Part shown: positions 1 through 8,318 of the stretch, piece after piece
How the letters are laid out: every line of letters starts with the position of its first letter
Position numbering within the stretch: the stretch's first letter is position 1
Origin: Agrilactobacillus fermenti
GTDB taxonomy: Bacteria; Bacillota; Bacilli; Lactobacillales; Lactobacillaceae
Assembly (NCBI RefSeq): GCF_021030645.1
Contig: NZ_JACGCJ010000023.1
Location: forward strand, 1 to 47,707
DNA: 47,707 bases
Direction of reading: 5' to 3'
Translations under genes and position numbers: made by a program
The notes under the pieces: model-generated
The model's input: only the letters and a program-made list of their open reading frames with translations
Database searches by the model: none
What the model was told of the DNA's origin: nothing

Positions 1-166
1 TTAGTGCGACTATACCTCCATGATGAAATAAATAATTCCAATGACTGATCGTTGTCGCTTTGATACCAAACTCCCGTTCAATAGAATTGGCCGATCGGCC
101 GTTTTTAAGTAGGCCAATGAAATGAAGCTTCTCATCAATAGAATATCTGGAACCTTTTCGGCCCAT
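1..166 (-). CDS. IS3-family transposase OrfA, N-terminal part (cut by window edge)
   Basis: The minus strand reads from an ATG at 166 to the window edge with no stop, giving 55 residues that begin MGRKGSRYSIDEKLHFIG. The sequence has the arrangement of the helix-turn-helix protein OrfA of IS3-group (IS150-like) elements: a basic start, then an HTH around residues 22-45 (GRSANSIEREFGI and TTISHW). A strong GGAAGGAG ribosome binding site lies just upstream on the minus strand. OrfA binds the element ends and, in this family, is joined to OrfB by a -1 frameshift. OrfB would lie left of the window, so completeness and activity cannot be judged. The family call rests on the HTH and the arrangement; the subgroup is a guess. 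Confidence 0.75.
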   Translation of the reverse strand, partial: MGRKGSRYSIDEKLHFIGLLKNGRSANSIEREFGIKATTISHWNYLFHHGGIVAL

Positions 167-189
167 AAAAAATACTCCTTCCTAAGCAA

Positions 190-230
190 ACAGGTTTTAA
201 TTATTTACCTGTCTACTTAAGTAGGAGTAT
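190..230. repeat. Probable IS terminal region with short palindromes
   Basis: Upstream of the transposase start lie two nested symmetries. One is a hairpin, ACAGGT (190-195, allowing the first base in the A run) pairing with ACCTGT (207-212). The other is a perfect 12-bp palindrome CTACTTAAGTAG at 213-224. This is where the right-hand end of an IS3-type element would be expected. The exact boundary and target duplication cannot be fixed because the other end is outside the window. From about 240 to 394 I see only AT-rich leader DNA before the next gene. Confidence 0.4.
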
Positions 231-394
231 AGCCGAGGCCAATCTTTTTTGTTGATTTTGTACTTGTAGGTTGCATTCTAGCTTGCCCAATATACCTAAA
301 TTAAAATCAATCTTTGGACCTATGTAAATCAAGTGAATACACGGCATAATAGATTTATAAACTTAAGGCAGATTTATTTGGAGGCAAATAATTT

Positions 395-1843
395 ATGAAT
401 GAAAGACAAAGAATCCTCGATTTAGTAAAAAAAGGCATTATCTCATCAGAAGAAGCATTGGTTTTATTAGAGAATCTAGAAAAAAATGGAACAACGGTGA
501 CAGATACGACCGTGGATCATGATCAAACAGCAGAGACAACCGATACTGATCAAGCTACAGATGATACACAAGCACAGCACCTTGCAGATTTAAGATTGAA
601 ACGTGCCCAGTTAAAGGATAGTTTGAATTCAATTGACCATCAAATCAAAGCGGCCAACGAGCAGATTACGGTTCTAGATACGATGGAAGATTTAGAAGGC
701 TTGGCTGAAGACAAGGCTAATGAACGAACAGATCTAAAACAAAAAGTTAATGACTTGACAGCAACACGTGCAGAAGTTCAAAAACAAAAACAAGCTTTAG
801 ATAGTCAGATTGAAGATTTGAAAGCTGACGAACACGCAAAAAGCGCTTCTAGCTTTGATACACTTTCAGATGATTGGAAAGATACTGCCCGGAATACTTT
901 TTCTGATTTAACCCAGAAATTGACAGAAGCTGGCAACCAAGTTGGTTCTTTTGTTAAGGAATCCGTCGGTTCATTAATGGATAATGTGGACTGGAAAGAT
1001 ATCAACATGAAAGTACCAGGATTGGCAACATCTGAATTTGAGCACCAGTTCTTGTATGAAGACAATCAAGCTAAGTTAGTTGATTTGAAATTGGCAAATG
1101 GATCTATTAAATTAGAACCATCAGAAAACGACAATATTGCCGTAAATGCTAAAATTAAATTATTTGGCCACATGAGTGAGGATACACCCTTTGAAGCATT
1201 TATGAACCGGGTGAATATTGATGTCTCTAATGATCGGTTTGTTTTCCAAGTTCCGAATAAACGCATTAAAGCTGATTTGACAGTTTATTTACCAAAACGT
1301 GATTATGAACGGATCAGTGTTAAAATGTTAAACGGGAATCTTGATGTTAGCAATATTAGCAGCAGTGACTTCTATGCCAAAACGGCTAATGGCAATTTAC
1401 GTTTTTCTCAAAGCCAGTTAAGTTATTTGGAGGCTGAGAATGTTAATGGTCATGTGATCATTGAAAATGGTTCAGTAACGGATAGCGTTTTAGCAACAGT
1501 TAATGGTAACGTCGTCGTTGCCGCTGATATTCATAGCGGTCAATTTAATACAGTGAATGGAGAAGTTCGCGGAACGATTACGGGGCAAACTTTACACAAG
1601 TTTGTTGCTAATTCAGTTAATGGTAACGTTAAATTGGCTGTGGATCCTGATTTAGCTTTAAGTGTCAAAGCCAAGACACGCTTCGGTAGTATTAAAAATC
1701 GGATTGAAAAGATTGAATTAGTTGATAACCAGGCCAATGATAAACAAACTAATTTCACGCGAGGCACCCAGGATGATCCAGCAAGTATTGAACTTTCAAC
1801 AACAGCTGGTAATATTTTATTGAAAGATAATGCCAACGCGTAA
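395..1843 (+). CDS. DUF4097-family protein (YvlB/LiaG-like) with coiled coil
   Basis: This 482-residue protein has three parts. Residues 1-32 (MNERQRILDLVKKGIIS, then SEEALVLLENL) form the short helical module found at the start of YvlB-type proteins. Residues about 60-150 are charged, rich in K, E and Q, and probably a coiled coil. Residues about 230-480 are a repetitive beta-rich domain with recurring NGN or NGxV turns, as in the DUF4097 beta-helix. No signal peptide or membrane segment is visible. A GGAGG site at 380-384 supports the ATG. It precedes a PspC gene by 28 bases, the same pairing as yvlB-yvlC in Bacillus, which belongs to envelope-stress regulons. The molecular function is unknown; a role with the membrane proteins downstream is inferred from the order. 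Confidence 0.8.
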   Translation: MNERQRILDLVKKGIISSEEALVLLENLEKNGTTVTDTTVDHDQTAETTDTDQATDDTQAQHLADLRLKRAQLKDSLNSIDHQIKAANEQITVLDTMEDLEGLAEDKANERTDLKQKVNDLTATRAEVQKQKQALDSQIEDLKADEHAKSASSFDTLSDDWKDTARNTFSDLTQKLTEAGNQVGSFVKESVGSLMDNVDWKDINMKVPGLATSEFEHQFLYEDNQAKLVDLKLANGSIKLEPSENDNIAVNAKIKLFGHMSEDTPFEAFMNRVNIDVSNDRFVFQVPNKRIKADLTVYLPKRDYERISVKMLNGNLDVSNISSSDFYAKTANGNLRFSQSQLSYLEAENVNGHVIIENGSVTDSVLATVNGNVVVAADIHSGQFNTVNGEVRGTITGQTLHKFVANSVNGNVKLAVDPDLALSVKAKTRFGSIKNRIEKIELVDNQANDKQTNFTRGTQDDPASIELSTTAGNILLKDNANA

Positions 1844-1871
1844 TGTTTAATAAGTGTACTGGAGGAAAATA

Positions 1872-2153
1872 ATGGCAAAAAAAAGATTAACCAAATCTAA
1901 TAATTCTGTGTTTGCCGGTGTTTTAGGCGGTATTGCCGACTATTTTAACTGGGACCCGACATTAGTTCGAGTACTATATGTGATTATATCTTTCTTTTCA
2001 AGTGGTTTTCCTGGCATATTAGTTTACTTAGTTTTGATGCTGGTTATGCCAGATGCACCTAAGAAAGATACTGGTCAGGGTTCAAAAAATAAGCGACCAC
2101 GCAAGGATGTAACGGATACATCATCTTCTGATGATGATTGGAGTGACTATTAA
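1872..2153 (+). CDS. PspC-domain membrane protein
   Basis: A 93-residue protein starting at ATG 1872, chosen because GGAGG at 1861-1865 sits 6 bases upstream; an in-frame ATG at 1854 lacks such a site. Residues 1-62 match the PspC domain: basic start, NSVFAGVLGGIADYFNWDPT, then a hydrophobic membrane segment ending VMPDAP. The C-terminal part is hydrophilic and ends in SSDDDWSDY. PspC proteins are membrane components of phage-shock or envelope-stress responses. The stop overlaps the next start (TAATG), so the two are probably translationally coupled. The tail is nearly repeated at the end of the next protein, which is unusual. Confidence 0.85.
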   Translation: MAKKRLTKSNNSVFAGVLGGIADYFNWDPTLVRVLYVIISFFSSGFPGILVYLVLMLVMPDAPKKDTGQGSKNKRPRKDVTDTSSSDDDWSDY

Positions 2154-2455
2154 TGTTAGCACTATTATTGTTATTGCTTTTCATACCGTTACTGATCGTA
2201 TTTATCATCGCTGTTATATTTGGCTTCGGCGCTTTGTTATTTGCCTTGATCCGCTTTGTGCTGCCATTCTTAGTCGTAGGCGCTATATTATGGCTGATAT
2301 TTGGACATGGCGATCGTAGAAAGCACCACCATTACCAGTGGTATGAAGAATCGCAAAATCAGGCGATGCATTACAACAATCAGCCACAAACAAAAAAACG
2401 CAAAGATATAACCAATCAAAGTACGCACCAAGATGATGATTGGAGCGACTTTTAA
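2153..2455 (+). CDS. Small membrane protein with PspC-partner tail
   Basis: A 100-residue protein with about 50 very hydrophobic N-terminal residues (probably two membrane segments, residues 1-25 and 30-50), then a basic, His- and Gln-rich cytoplasmic-looking tail. I do not recognise a named family. Its C-terminus (KKRKDIT to QDDDWSDF) closely matches the C-terminus of the PspC protein immediately upstream, to which it is joined by a TAATG overlap. In related operons this position is often held by another small membrane protein or a YvlD-type holin-like protein, but this one is not clearly YvlD. A shared partner or localisation signal for the two tails is an inference. Confidence 0.75.
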   Translation: MLALLLLLLFIPLLIVFIIAVIFGFGALLFALIRFVLPFLVVGAILWLIFGHGDRRKHHHYQWYEESQNQAMHYNNQPQTKKRKDITNQSTHQDDDWSDF

Positions 2456-2760
2456 AGCTGAATTGGCAACTTTGTAAAAGTTAATTTTAAGTTAATAACT
2501 AAGCATAGCGGCTAGTGAAGTGATATAAGCACTGGCAATGAAGAGTTCGGCACAAGACAGTTGTTTTGTGACCGGACTTTTTTCTGTGAATTGAATTTTT
2601 AAGGGCTAAACGCAGGGGATTGATGGGGGTACTTTTAAAAGTTGTTAACGCTACACAGGCGCAGATGGTTTTTGTCACATGCTTACGCTATTTAATCACT
2701 TAGAATTATAGTAAAATGATATTGTAGTTTTATATTAATTAGGGCAAAGGAGCTAAAAAC
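2456..2760. other. Intergenic region before hprK
   Basis: This 305-base gap holds an intrinsic terminator at 2544-2583 and AT-rich DNA that must carry the hprK promoter. A possible -10 TATAGT lies near 2708-2713, but I see no convincing -35. No small ORF or RNA gene is evident. Confidence 0.5.
2544..2583 (+). terminator. Intrinsic terminator after the PspC operon
   Basis: AGTTCGG (2544-2550) pairs with CCGGACT (2572-2578) through one G-U. The stem continues as CACAA with TTGTG around one bulged A, and TTTTTT follows. It lies about 90 bases after the last operon gene. Confidence 0.8.
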
Positions 2761-3717
2761 ATGGTAGATAAAGTTAGTGTTAAAGATTTAGCTCAAGCAA
2801 CACATTTATCAGTATTTTCTGGTAAAGAATTCCTAGCAAATAAATTTGTCACTGTTAGTGATATTTCACGTCCTGGGTTAGAATTGACGGGTTATTTTAA
2901 TTTTTATCCTGAGGAACGAATTCAGTTGTTTGGGATGACGGAAATTTCGTTTTCTAAGAATATGACTAGTGATGAGCGGTTTGTAGTTATGAGTCAAATG
3001 GCTCGTCCTGAAACGCCGATGTTTTTGGTTTCGCGTAATTTACCGGCTCCTAAAGAAATGATTGAGGCGGCCACCAAACATAAAATTCCTGTTCTAGGTT
3101 CTAAATTACCGACGACACGACTATCCAGTTTATTAACGGAGTATTTAGACCGACAATTAGCTGAACGGCGATCCATTCATGGCGTTCTAGTTGATATTTA
3201 TGGTGTTGGTGTGATGATCACGGGTGATTCAGGCGTTGGCAAGAGCGAAACTGCTCTAGAATTAGTTAAACGCGGACACCGGTTAATTGCTGATGATCGC
3301 GTTGATGTCTATCAACAAGATGAACAGACGATTGTTGGTGAGGCACCTGCAATTTTGAAGCATTTGTTAGAAATTCGTGGTCTTGGCATCATTGACGTTA
3401 TGAATCTGTTTGGTGCTGGAGCTGTACGTGAAGAAACACCAATCGACTTGATCGTACATTTAGAGAACTGGTCAGCAGATCGTAATTATGATCGCTTAGG
3501 TTCTGGAGAACAATATCAAAGCGTGTTTGATGTTGATATTCCTAAGATCACTGTTCCAGTCAAAGTTGGCCGAAATTTAGCGATCATTATTGAAGTGGCC
3601 GCAATGAATTTCCGTGCAAAATCAATGGGTTATGATGCAACAAAAGTTTTTGAGAAAAATCTAAATGAATTGATTCAGCAAAATGAAGCAAATGATGAGA
3701 ATCAACCGACAACTTAA
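2761..3717 (+). CDS. hprK: HPr kinase/phosphorylase
   Basis: A 318-residue bifunctional enzyme that phosphorylates HPr on its regulatory serine, and dephosphorylates it, linking glycolytic state to CcpA-dependent carbon catabolite control. The N-terminal domain covers residues 1-130. The catalytic domain has the P-loop GDSGVGKS at 155-162 and the family signature EIRGLGI at 204-210. Length is normal for the family. The ATG follows AAAGGAG closely. It leads a gene run with lgt, gpsA and the galU-like gene, the usual Lactobacillaceae order. The enzyme acts in the cytoplasm. Confidence 0.97.
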   Translation: MVDKVSVKDLAQATHLSVFSGKEFLANKFVTVSDISRPGLELTGYFNFYPEERIQLFGMTEISFSKNMTSDERFVVMSQMARPETPMFLVSRNLPAPKEMIEAATKHKIPVLGSKLPTTRLSSLLTEYLDRQLAERRSIHGVLVDIYGVGVMITGDSGVGKSETALELVKRGHRLIADDRVDVYQQDEQTIVGEAPAILKHLLEIRGLGIIDVMNLFGAGAVREETPIDLIVHLENWSADRNYDRLGSGEQYQSVFDVDIPKITVPVKVGRNLAIIIEVAAMNFRAKSMGYDATKVFEKNLNELIQQNEANDENQPTT

Positions 3718-3745
3718 ATTATTTTGGTTAATGGAGATGTAATTT

Positions 3746-4591
3746 TTGATAAATTTGGCTTTGGGGGCAATTGATCCAGTTGCCTTCACACTAGGACCAA
3801 TAGCCGTTCGCTGGTACGGTATTATTATCGCTGCTGGGGTGGCAATTGCTGTGATTTTGACACTTCGTGAGGCACCAAGACGACAAATCATGCCTGATGA
3901 CATTGTAGATTTGATTTTGTGGATGCTGCCTTTTGCTTTGATTGGGGCCAGAACTTATTATGTGGCCTTTGAATGGCAATACTATAAAAACTATCCCTGG
4001 GATATCTTCAAAATATGGCAAGGTGGCATTGCCATTTATGGTGGCCTTTTAGCTGCCTTGATCGTGATTATTGTTTTTTGTGCCGTACGCATGATCCCCG
4101 TTTGGCTATTATTAGATATCATTGCCCCTACCGTTTTAATTGCCCAGTCTATGGGGCGTTGGGGTAATTTTATCAATCAAGAAGCCTTTGGAGCTAAAGT
4201 TTCGCAGGACTTTTTAGAAAATTTACATATACCGCAATTTATTATTGATCAGATGTGGATCCATGGGGCTTATCGGCAACCAACGTTTCTTTACGAATCA
4301 CTATGGACATTAATTGGATTTATTATTTTAATGAGCGTGCGTCATCGCCAACATCTGTTTAAGCGTGGTGAAGTATTTCTAAGTTATGTTATTTGGTATG
4401 GCATTGGTCGGGCTATGATCGAAGGTATGCGGACTGATAGTTTAATGTGGGGGAGTATTCGCGTTTCTCAGGCTTTATCGATTATCTTAGTCGTTTTAGC
4501 TTTGGGATTGGCAATCTACCGTCGCCATAAAGTTGCAGATTTACCGTGGTATTTAGATGGTAGTGGTCTAAAATATCCCTATCAGAGATAA
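3746..4591 (+). CDS. lgt: Prolipoprotein diacylglyceryl transferase
   Basis: This 281-residue polytopic membrane enzyme moves a diacylglyceryl group from phosphatidylglycerol to the lipobox cysteine of prolipoproteins, the first step of lipoprotein maturation. Visible family motifs are QGGIAIYGG near residue 92 and [14 protein letters not shown] near residue 136, plus about seven hydrophobic segments. The start is TTG at 3746, nine bases after GGAG (3733-3736); no better ATG exists. It sits 28 bases after hprK, and its stop overlaps the ribosome binding site of gpsA, so these genes are probably cotranscribed. Confidence 0.96.
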   Translation: MINLALGAIDPVAFTLGPIAVRWYGIIIAAGVAIAVILTLREAPRRQIMPDDIVDLILWMLPFALIGARTYYVAFEWQYYKNYPWDIFKIWQGGIAIYGGLLAALIVIIVFCAVRMIPVWLLLDIIAPTVLIAQSMGRWGNFINQEAFGAKVSQDFLENLHIPQFIIDQMWIHGAYRQPTFLYESLWTLIGFIILMSVRHRQHLFKRGEVFLSYVIWYGIGRAMIEGMRTDSLMWGSIRVSQALSIILVVLALGLAIYRRHKVADLPWYLDGSGLKYPYQR

Positions 4592-4603
4592 AGGAGTTTG
4601 ATT

Positions 4604-5638
4604 ATGACAACGAAAATCGCCGTTCTTGGCTCTGGGTCTTGGGGCACAGTATTAGGGGAATTACTTGTAAAAAATGGCCATGAGGCTGTGATCTGGGGTC
4701 GATCAGAACGTGAAATTCAGCAGATCCAAAGTGAACATCAGAATACGCACTATTTGCCCGGCATCAAGTTAAACCCAAACTTAAAAGCGACTACTGATTT
4801 AGAGTCGGCACTGCAAGGGGCGGCAGCTGTTTTATTTGTGATTCCCACTAAAGCGATTCGGCATGTCGCTCAGCAAGTGGCCCAGGTGCTCCACAAGCAG
4901 CAACAATCGCCGATATTGATCAGTGCGACGAAGGGACTCGAACAGACGACTAATGAACGCGTTTCTGAAGTGATTGCTTCAGTTATTCCCAGGGCTAATT
5001 ACGCTGGATTAGTCGTTTTATCAGGTCCAAGTCATGCTGAAGAAGTTGTCCGCGAAGATATCACCACACTAACAGTTGCTTCGACAGATGCAGCCAGTGC
5101 CCAATGGGTCCAAAGTATATTTATGAATCATTATTTTCGCTTATATACCAATGCTGATGTTGTTGGCGTTGAGATCGGCGCCGCACTAAAGAATGTGATT
5201 GCTATTGGCGCTGGTGCTTTGGTTGGATTAGATTATGGTGATAATGCCAAAGCGGCTTTAATGACACGGGGGCTAGCGGAAATGACACGGATGGGCGTGG
5301 CTTTGGGGGCACAGCCATTAACCTTTAGTGGTCTATCTGGGTTAGGCGATTTAATTGTGACCTGTACCAGTCCACATTCCCGCAATTGGCGAGCTGGGCG
5401 CAGCTTAGGCCAAGGGCAGTCATTGGAACACATATTGACGACGATGGGTATGGCCGTTGAGGGCGTTTACACGGCCAAAACGGTTCATGATCTGTCAATT
5501 GCGCGGAATATTGATATGCCAATTTCAGAAGCAATCTATCAAGTTTTATATGCACATCAAAATATTCAAAGCGTGATTGCACAAATGATGCAGCGTCATG
5601 CTAAATCAGAGAATGAATTAATGCGCACACGCAATTAA
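4604..5638 (+). CDS. gpsA: NAD(P)+-dependent glycerol-3-phosphate dehydrogenase
   Basis: A 344-residue cytoplasmic enzyme reducing dihydroxyacetone phosphate to sn-glycerol-3-phosphate for phospholipid and teichoic acid synthesis. The N-terminal Rossmann motif is GSGSWGT (residues 9-15). The C-terminal catalytic half includes the GAALKNVIAIGAG region and SGLGDLIVTCTS. The start is set at ATG 4604, seven bases from AAGGAG (4591-4596); an in-frame TTG at 4598 is too close to that site. It follows lgt by 12 bases and precedes the galU-like gene by 12 bases, indicating one operon. Confidence 0.97.
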   Translation: MTTKIAVLGSGSWGTVLGELLVKNGHEAVIWGRSEREIQQIQSEHQNTHYLPGIKLNPNLKATTDLESALQGAAAVLFVIPTKAIRHVAQQVAQVLHKQQQSPILISATKGLEQTTNERVSEVIASVIPRANYAGLVVLSGPSHAEEVVREDITTLTVASTDAASAQWVQSIFMNHYFRLYTNADVVGVEIGAALKNVIAIGAGALVGLDYGDNAKAALMTRGLAEMTRMGVALGAQPLTFSGLSGLGDLIVTCTSPHSRNWRAGRSLGQGQSLEHILTTMGMAVEGVYTAKTVHDLSIARNIDMPISEAIYQVLYAHQNIQSVIAQMMQRHAKSENELMRTRN

Positions 5639-5650
5639 AGGAGTTCAGTT

Positions 5651-6529
5651 ATGAAAGTCAGAAAAGCGGTTATCGCAGCTGGCGGCTTTGGCTTGAGTTT
5701 GTTGCCAGCAACTAAGGCAGTGCCAAAAGAGATCCTGCCAGTTTTTGATCGACCGGTCATTGATTATCTTGTCCGTGAAGCCCAGCAAGCAGGTATTACG
5801 GATATTTTGTTGATTTCAGGGAAGCGTAAACGTGCAATCGAAGATTATTTTGATGCGGCACCTGATTTGGAGATTCATTTGGCTGAAAGTCACAAAAACC
5901 ATTTATTGGCTATGGTTAAAGCAACGGACAATGTCAATTTATATTTTGTGAAACAAAATGATCCTACTGGCATTGGCGATGCCTTATTATTGGCTGAAGA
6001 TTTTGTAGATAATGAACCTTTTGTCGTCATGTTGAGTGATGATATCGTCCTTGATCCTAAGCCATTGACACAACAGTTGATTGCTGACTTCAATCGGTTA
6101 CAACAACCTATTTTAGGGGTACAGTCGGTTTCAAGTCAGGCAACGAGCAGTTATGGCATCGTTGAATTGGCTGACCACTTGCAAGCTGGCTTGGGTAAAA
6201 TCAAATCGATCGTTGAGAAACCTGGACCAGTTTCAGCTCCAAGTTCTTTAGGTATTATTGGCCGTTATGTTTTACCGGGCTCTTTTTTTGAAGTCTTAAG
6301 GCAGCGTCCGGGCGATTTACCCGCTACAGAACAACTCTCAGCTGCCTTAAATCAATTAAATCAGACACAACAGATTTATGCCCGGGAATTTACAGGACAG
6401 CGTGAAGACATTAGCGGCAAGTTTGGGTTACTTAAGGCAACGATTGATTATGGTTTGAATTCAGAGGAATATGGGTCAGAAGCGGCGACTTATATTAAAC
6501 AGTTAGTCGCCAACAATTTCGAAAATTAG
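5651..6529 (+). CDS. GalU-like nucleotidyltransferase with altered active-site signature
   Basis: A 292-residue protein that aligns over its whole length with UTP-glucose-1-phosphate uridylyltransferase (GalU/GtaB) and sits in the position where galU is found in relatives. Several signature residues differ. The G-loop usually reads GLGTRFLPATK, but here it is GFGLSLLPATK (residues 12-22), losing the conserved Thr and Arg. GLGHAV is GIGDAL, LLGDD is MLSDD, and GGEIQLTDA has become PATEQLSAA. Retained are VPKE near 24-27, SDD, VEKP and the Lys near the C-terminus. The reading frame is intact with a normal AAAGGAG site. It may be a divergent enzyme, one with changed specificity, or a regulatory pseudoenzyme; I therefore give no symbol. 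Confidence 0.85.
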   Translation: MKVRKAVIAAGGFGLSLLPATKAVPKEILPVFDRPVIDYLVREAQQAGITDILLISGKRKRAIEDYFDAAPDLEIHLAESHKNHLLAMVKATDNVNLYFVKQNDPTGIGDALLLAEDFVDNEPFVVMLSDDIVLDPKPLTQQLIADFNRLQQPILGVQSVSSQATSSYGIVELADHLQAGLGKIKSIVEKPGPVSAPSSLGIIGRYVLPGSFFEVLRQRPGDLPATEQLSAALNQLNQTQQIYAREFTGQREDISGKFGLLKATIDYGLNSEEYGSEAATYIKQLVANNFEN

Positions 6530-6628
6530 AATTCACTATGAGTTATCCAAGAATTATGTTCTTTAAATGAACGGTATGCTAATATTTTGAGTGATGTTTC
6601 CATACTAAAATTAATCGAGGTTGTTAAG

Positions 6629-7048
6629 TTGACAAAGATCATTCCAATATTGCCGTCAGCAGATTTATATATTGACCGGGCACTCAAAGCTTTTGAACAA
6701 AATAACTATGATAAGGCAATACGATATTTTCGATTGGCTTTGAGTTTGTCGCAAAAGTCGAGTGAGCAAGTTTATCTGATGACTCAATTGGCAGTTGTTT
6801 ACGAATGTCAAGGCAATTTTGGCCAAGCTGTTCAACTTTTAGAACAATTATCTCAGCAGACTTTTCGCCGAAGTCCTGAATTGTGGTATTTTCTGGCGGA
6901 AGCCTATGCTAAATGTCAGAATTATCGAGCAAGTTTATTTTATATTAAACAATATTTGCACAGTTCAAATCGGGATTATATTGAAGAAGCAAAGGAATTA
7001 AAACAACAACTTCAACAAAATAAGGGCAATTACTTTACAATCGATTAA
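6629..7048 (+). CDS. Small tetratricopeptide-repeat protein
   Basis: A 139-residue protein made of about three TPR-like helical pairs: residues about 15-48 (YIDRALKAFEQNNYDKAIRY), 53-86 and 88-121. It has no signal peptide or membrane segment, so it is probably a cytoplasmic protein-binding scaffold. The start is taken as TTG 6629, eight bases after GAGG (6617-6620). Upstream in-frame starts lack a ribosome binding site and would add residues unlike a TPR. It lies between the galU-like gene and trxB, a conserved position in lactobacilli, but that order does not reveal its partner. Confidence 0.8.
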   Translation: MTKIIPILPSADLYIDRALKAFEQNNYDKAIRYFRLALSLSQKSSEQVYLMTQLAVVYECQGNFGQAVQLLEQLSQQTFRRSPELWYFLAEAYAKCQNYRASLFYIKQYLHSSNRDYIEEAKELKQQLQQNKGNYFTID

Positions 7049-7116
7049 GAGAGTAGACAAAAGTAAACTTTTGCGTTATTGTTATTATTAACTTATCAAA
7101 AGTAAGGAGGGCTTCT

Positions 7117-8070
7117 ATGACAAAATCTTATGATGTCATTATTATTGGTGCTGGCCCTGGTGGGATGACAGCTGCTTTATATGCCTCACGTTCGAATTTA
7201 TCTGTATTAATGGTTGATCGCGGTATTTATGGTGGTCAAATGAATAACACGGCTGAAATTGAGAACTATCCAGGTTATGCATCTATTCTCGGACCTGATT
7301 TGGGTGAAAAAATGTACCAATCAGCTACGAAGTTTGGGGCTGAGTATGCCTATGGTTCGGTATTAAGTGTCGAAGATCATGGCGATTATAAGACGGTGCA
7401 TACAGATGATGGTGATTATGATGCTAAAGCTGTTGTTTTGGCTACTGGTGCTGAACACCGGAAACTAGGCGTTCAAGGCGAAGAAACCTATTCAGGCCGA
7501 GGTGTATCATACTGCGCTGTCTGCGATGGAGCCTTCTTTAAAGACAAAGAAGTTGTGGTGATCGGCGGCGGCGATTCTGCAGTTGAAGAGGGCTTATATT
7601 TAACACAATTGGCCTCTAAAGTAACTGTGATCCATCGACGTGATCAATTACGTGCTCAAAAGATCATGCAAAATCGCGCTTTTGCCAATGATAAAATGAA
7701 TTTCGTTTGGAACGCACAAGTTGAAGAAATCGTTGGCGATGATCAAGTCGTAACAGGCGTGACCTATAAAGATAAAGAAACTGGTGAATTGCATACAGTT
7801 CCCGCTTCAGGTGTTTTCATTTATGTTGGTATTGAACCAATGACGAGTGCTTTCAAAGATTTGGGTGTCCTCGATGAAGATGGCTGGGTCTTAACGGATG
7901 ACCACACGCGCACAGAGGTTCCTGGAATTTTTGCAGTCGGTGATGTTCGTAAAAAAGATTTACGCCAGATTACGACAGCTGTGGGTGAAGGCGGTCTTGC
8001 TGGGCAGGGTGTCTTTAACTACATTCAAGCATTAGATGACCAGAAGTTAAGTGAACATCTGGTTCAATAG
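7117..8070 (+). CDS. trxB: Thioredoxin reductase
   Basis: A 317-residue flavoprotein that uses NADPH to reduce thioredoxin. Visible are the FAD-binding GAGPGG (residues 11-16), the redox-active CAVC (133-136), the NADPH-binding GGGDSA (150-155) and the C-terminal FAD motif FAVGDV. Length is that of low-molecular-weight bacterial thioredoxin reductases. The start ATG follows AAGGAGGG. It is the last gene of its group; a strong terminator follows about 75 bases later. It has its own leader of about 70 bases after the TPR gene, so a separate promoter is possible. Confidence 0.97.
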   Translation: MTKSYDVIIIGAGPGGMTAALYASRSNLSVLMVDRGIYGGQMNNTAEIENYPGYASILGPDLGEKMYQSATKFGAEYAYGSVLSVEDHGDYKTVHTDDGDYDAKAVVLATGAEHRKLGVQGEETYSGRGVSYCAVCDGAFFKDKEVVVIGGGDSAVEEGLYLTQLASKVTVIHRRDQLRAQKIMQNRAFANDKMNFVWNAQVEEIVGDDQVVTGVTYKDKETGELHTVPASGVFIYVGIEPMTSAFKDLGVLDEDGWVLTDDHTRTEVPGIFAVGDVRKKDLRQITTAVGEGGLAGQGVFNYIQALDDQKLSEHLVQ

Positions 8071-8145
8071 TTTTTTCTTAAAATGATTATGTTTTAAAGG
8101 CTAATTTTATAGCTATAAAATTAAATTATTCAGGCAAAACTTGAG

Positions 8146-8189
8146 TAGGGTTGAAGCAAAATGTTGATTTTGTTTCTGACCCTATTTTT
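8146..8189 (+). terminator. Long intrinsic terminator after trxB
   Basis: TAGGGT (8146-8151) pairs with ACCCTA (8179-8184). The inner arms GAAGCAAAAT and ATTTTGTTTC pair with one G-U, closed by a GTTG loop, and TTTTT follows. The small asymmetric internal loop recurs in three other hairpins of this window. Confidence 0.88.
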
Positions 8190-8256
8190 GTTTGAACGGA
8201 TTATTTTAAATATATGTCTAAAAATAACTATTTGAAGAATTTATAATAGTTCATCA

Positions 8257-8286
8257 TTGATAACGCTCTCGGTTGATGGGTATAAT
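8257..8286 (+). promoter_or_regulatory. pgm promoter with overlapping cre-like site
   Basis: -35 TTGATA (8257-8262) and -10 TATAAT (8281-8286) are separated by 18 bases. A 14-base sequence at 8258-8271, TGATAACGCTCTCG, fits the CcpA operator consensus TGWNANCGNTNWCA except for its last base. It overlaps the -35, which would suit repression, but binding is inferred. Confidence 0.7.
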
Positions 8287-8318
8287 TAAAGTATCAAATG
8301 TACGGGAGGCTTTTTTGT

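Noticed and set aside
2641-2656. cre-like GTTAACGCTACAC upstream of hprK
   Set aside because: The right half-site does not fit TGWNANCGNTNWCA in any register; at least three fixed bases are wrong.
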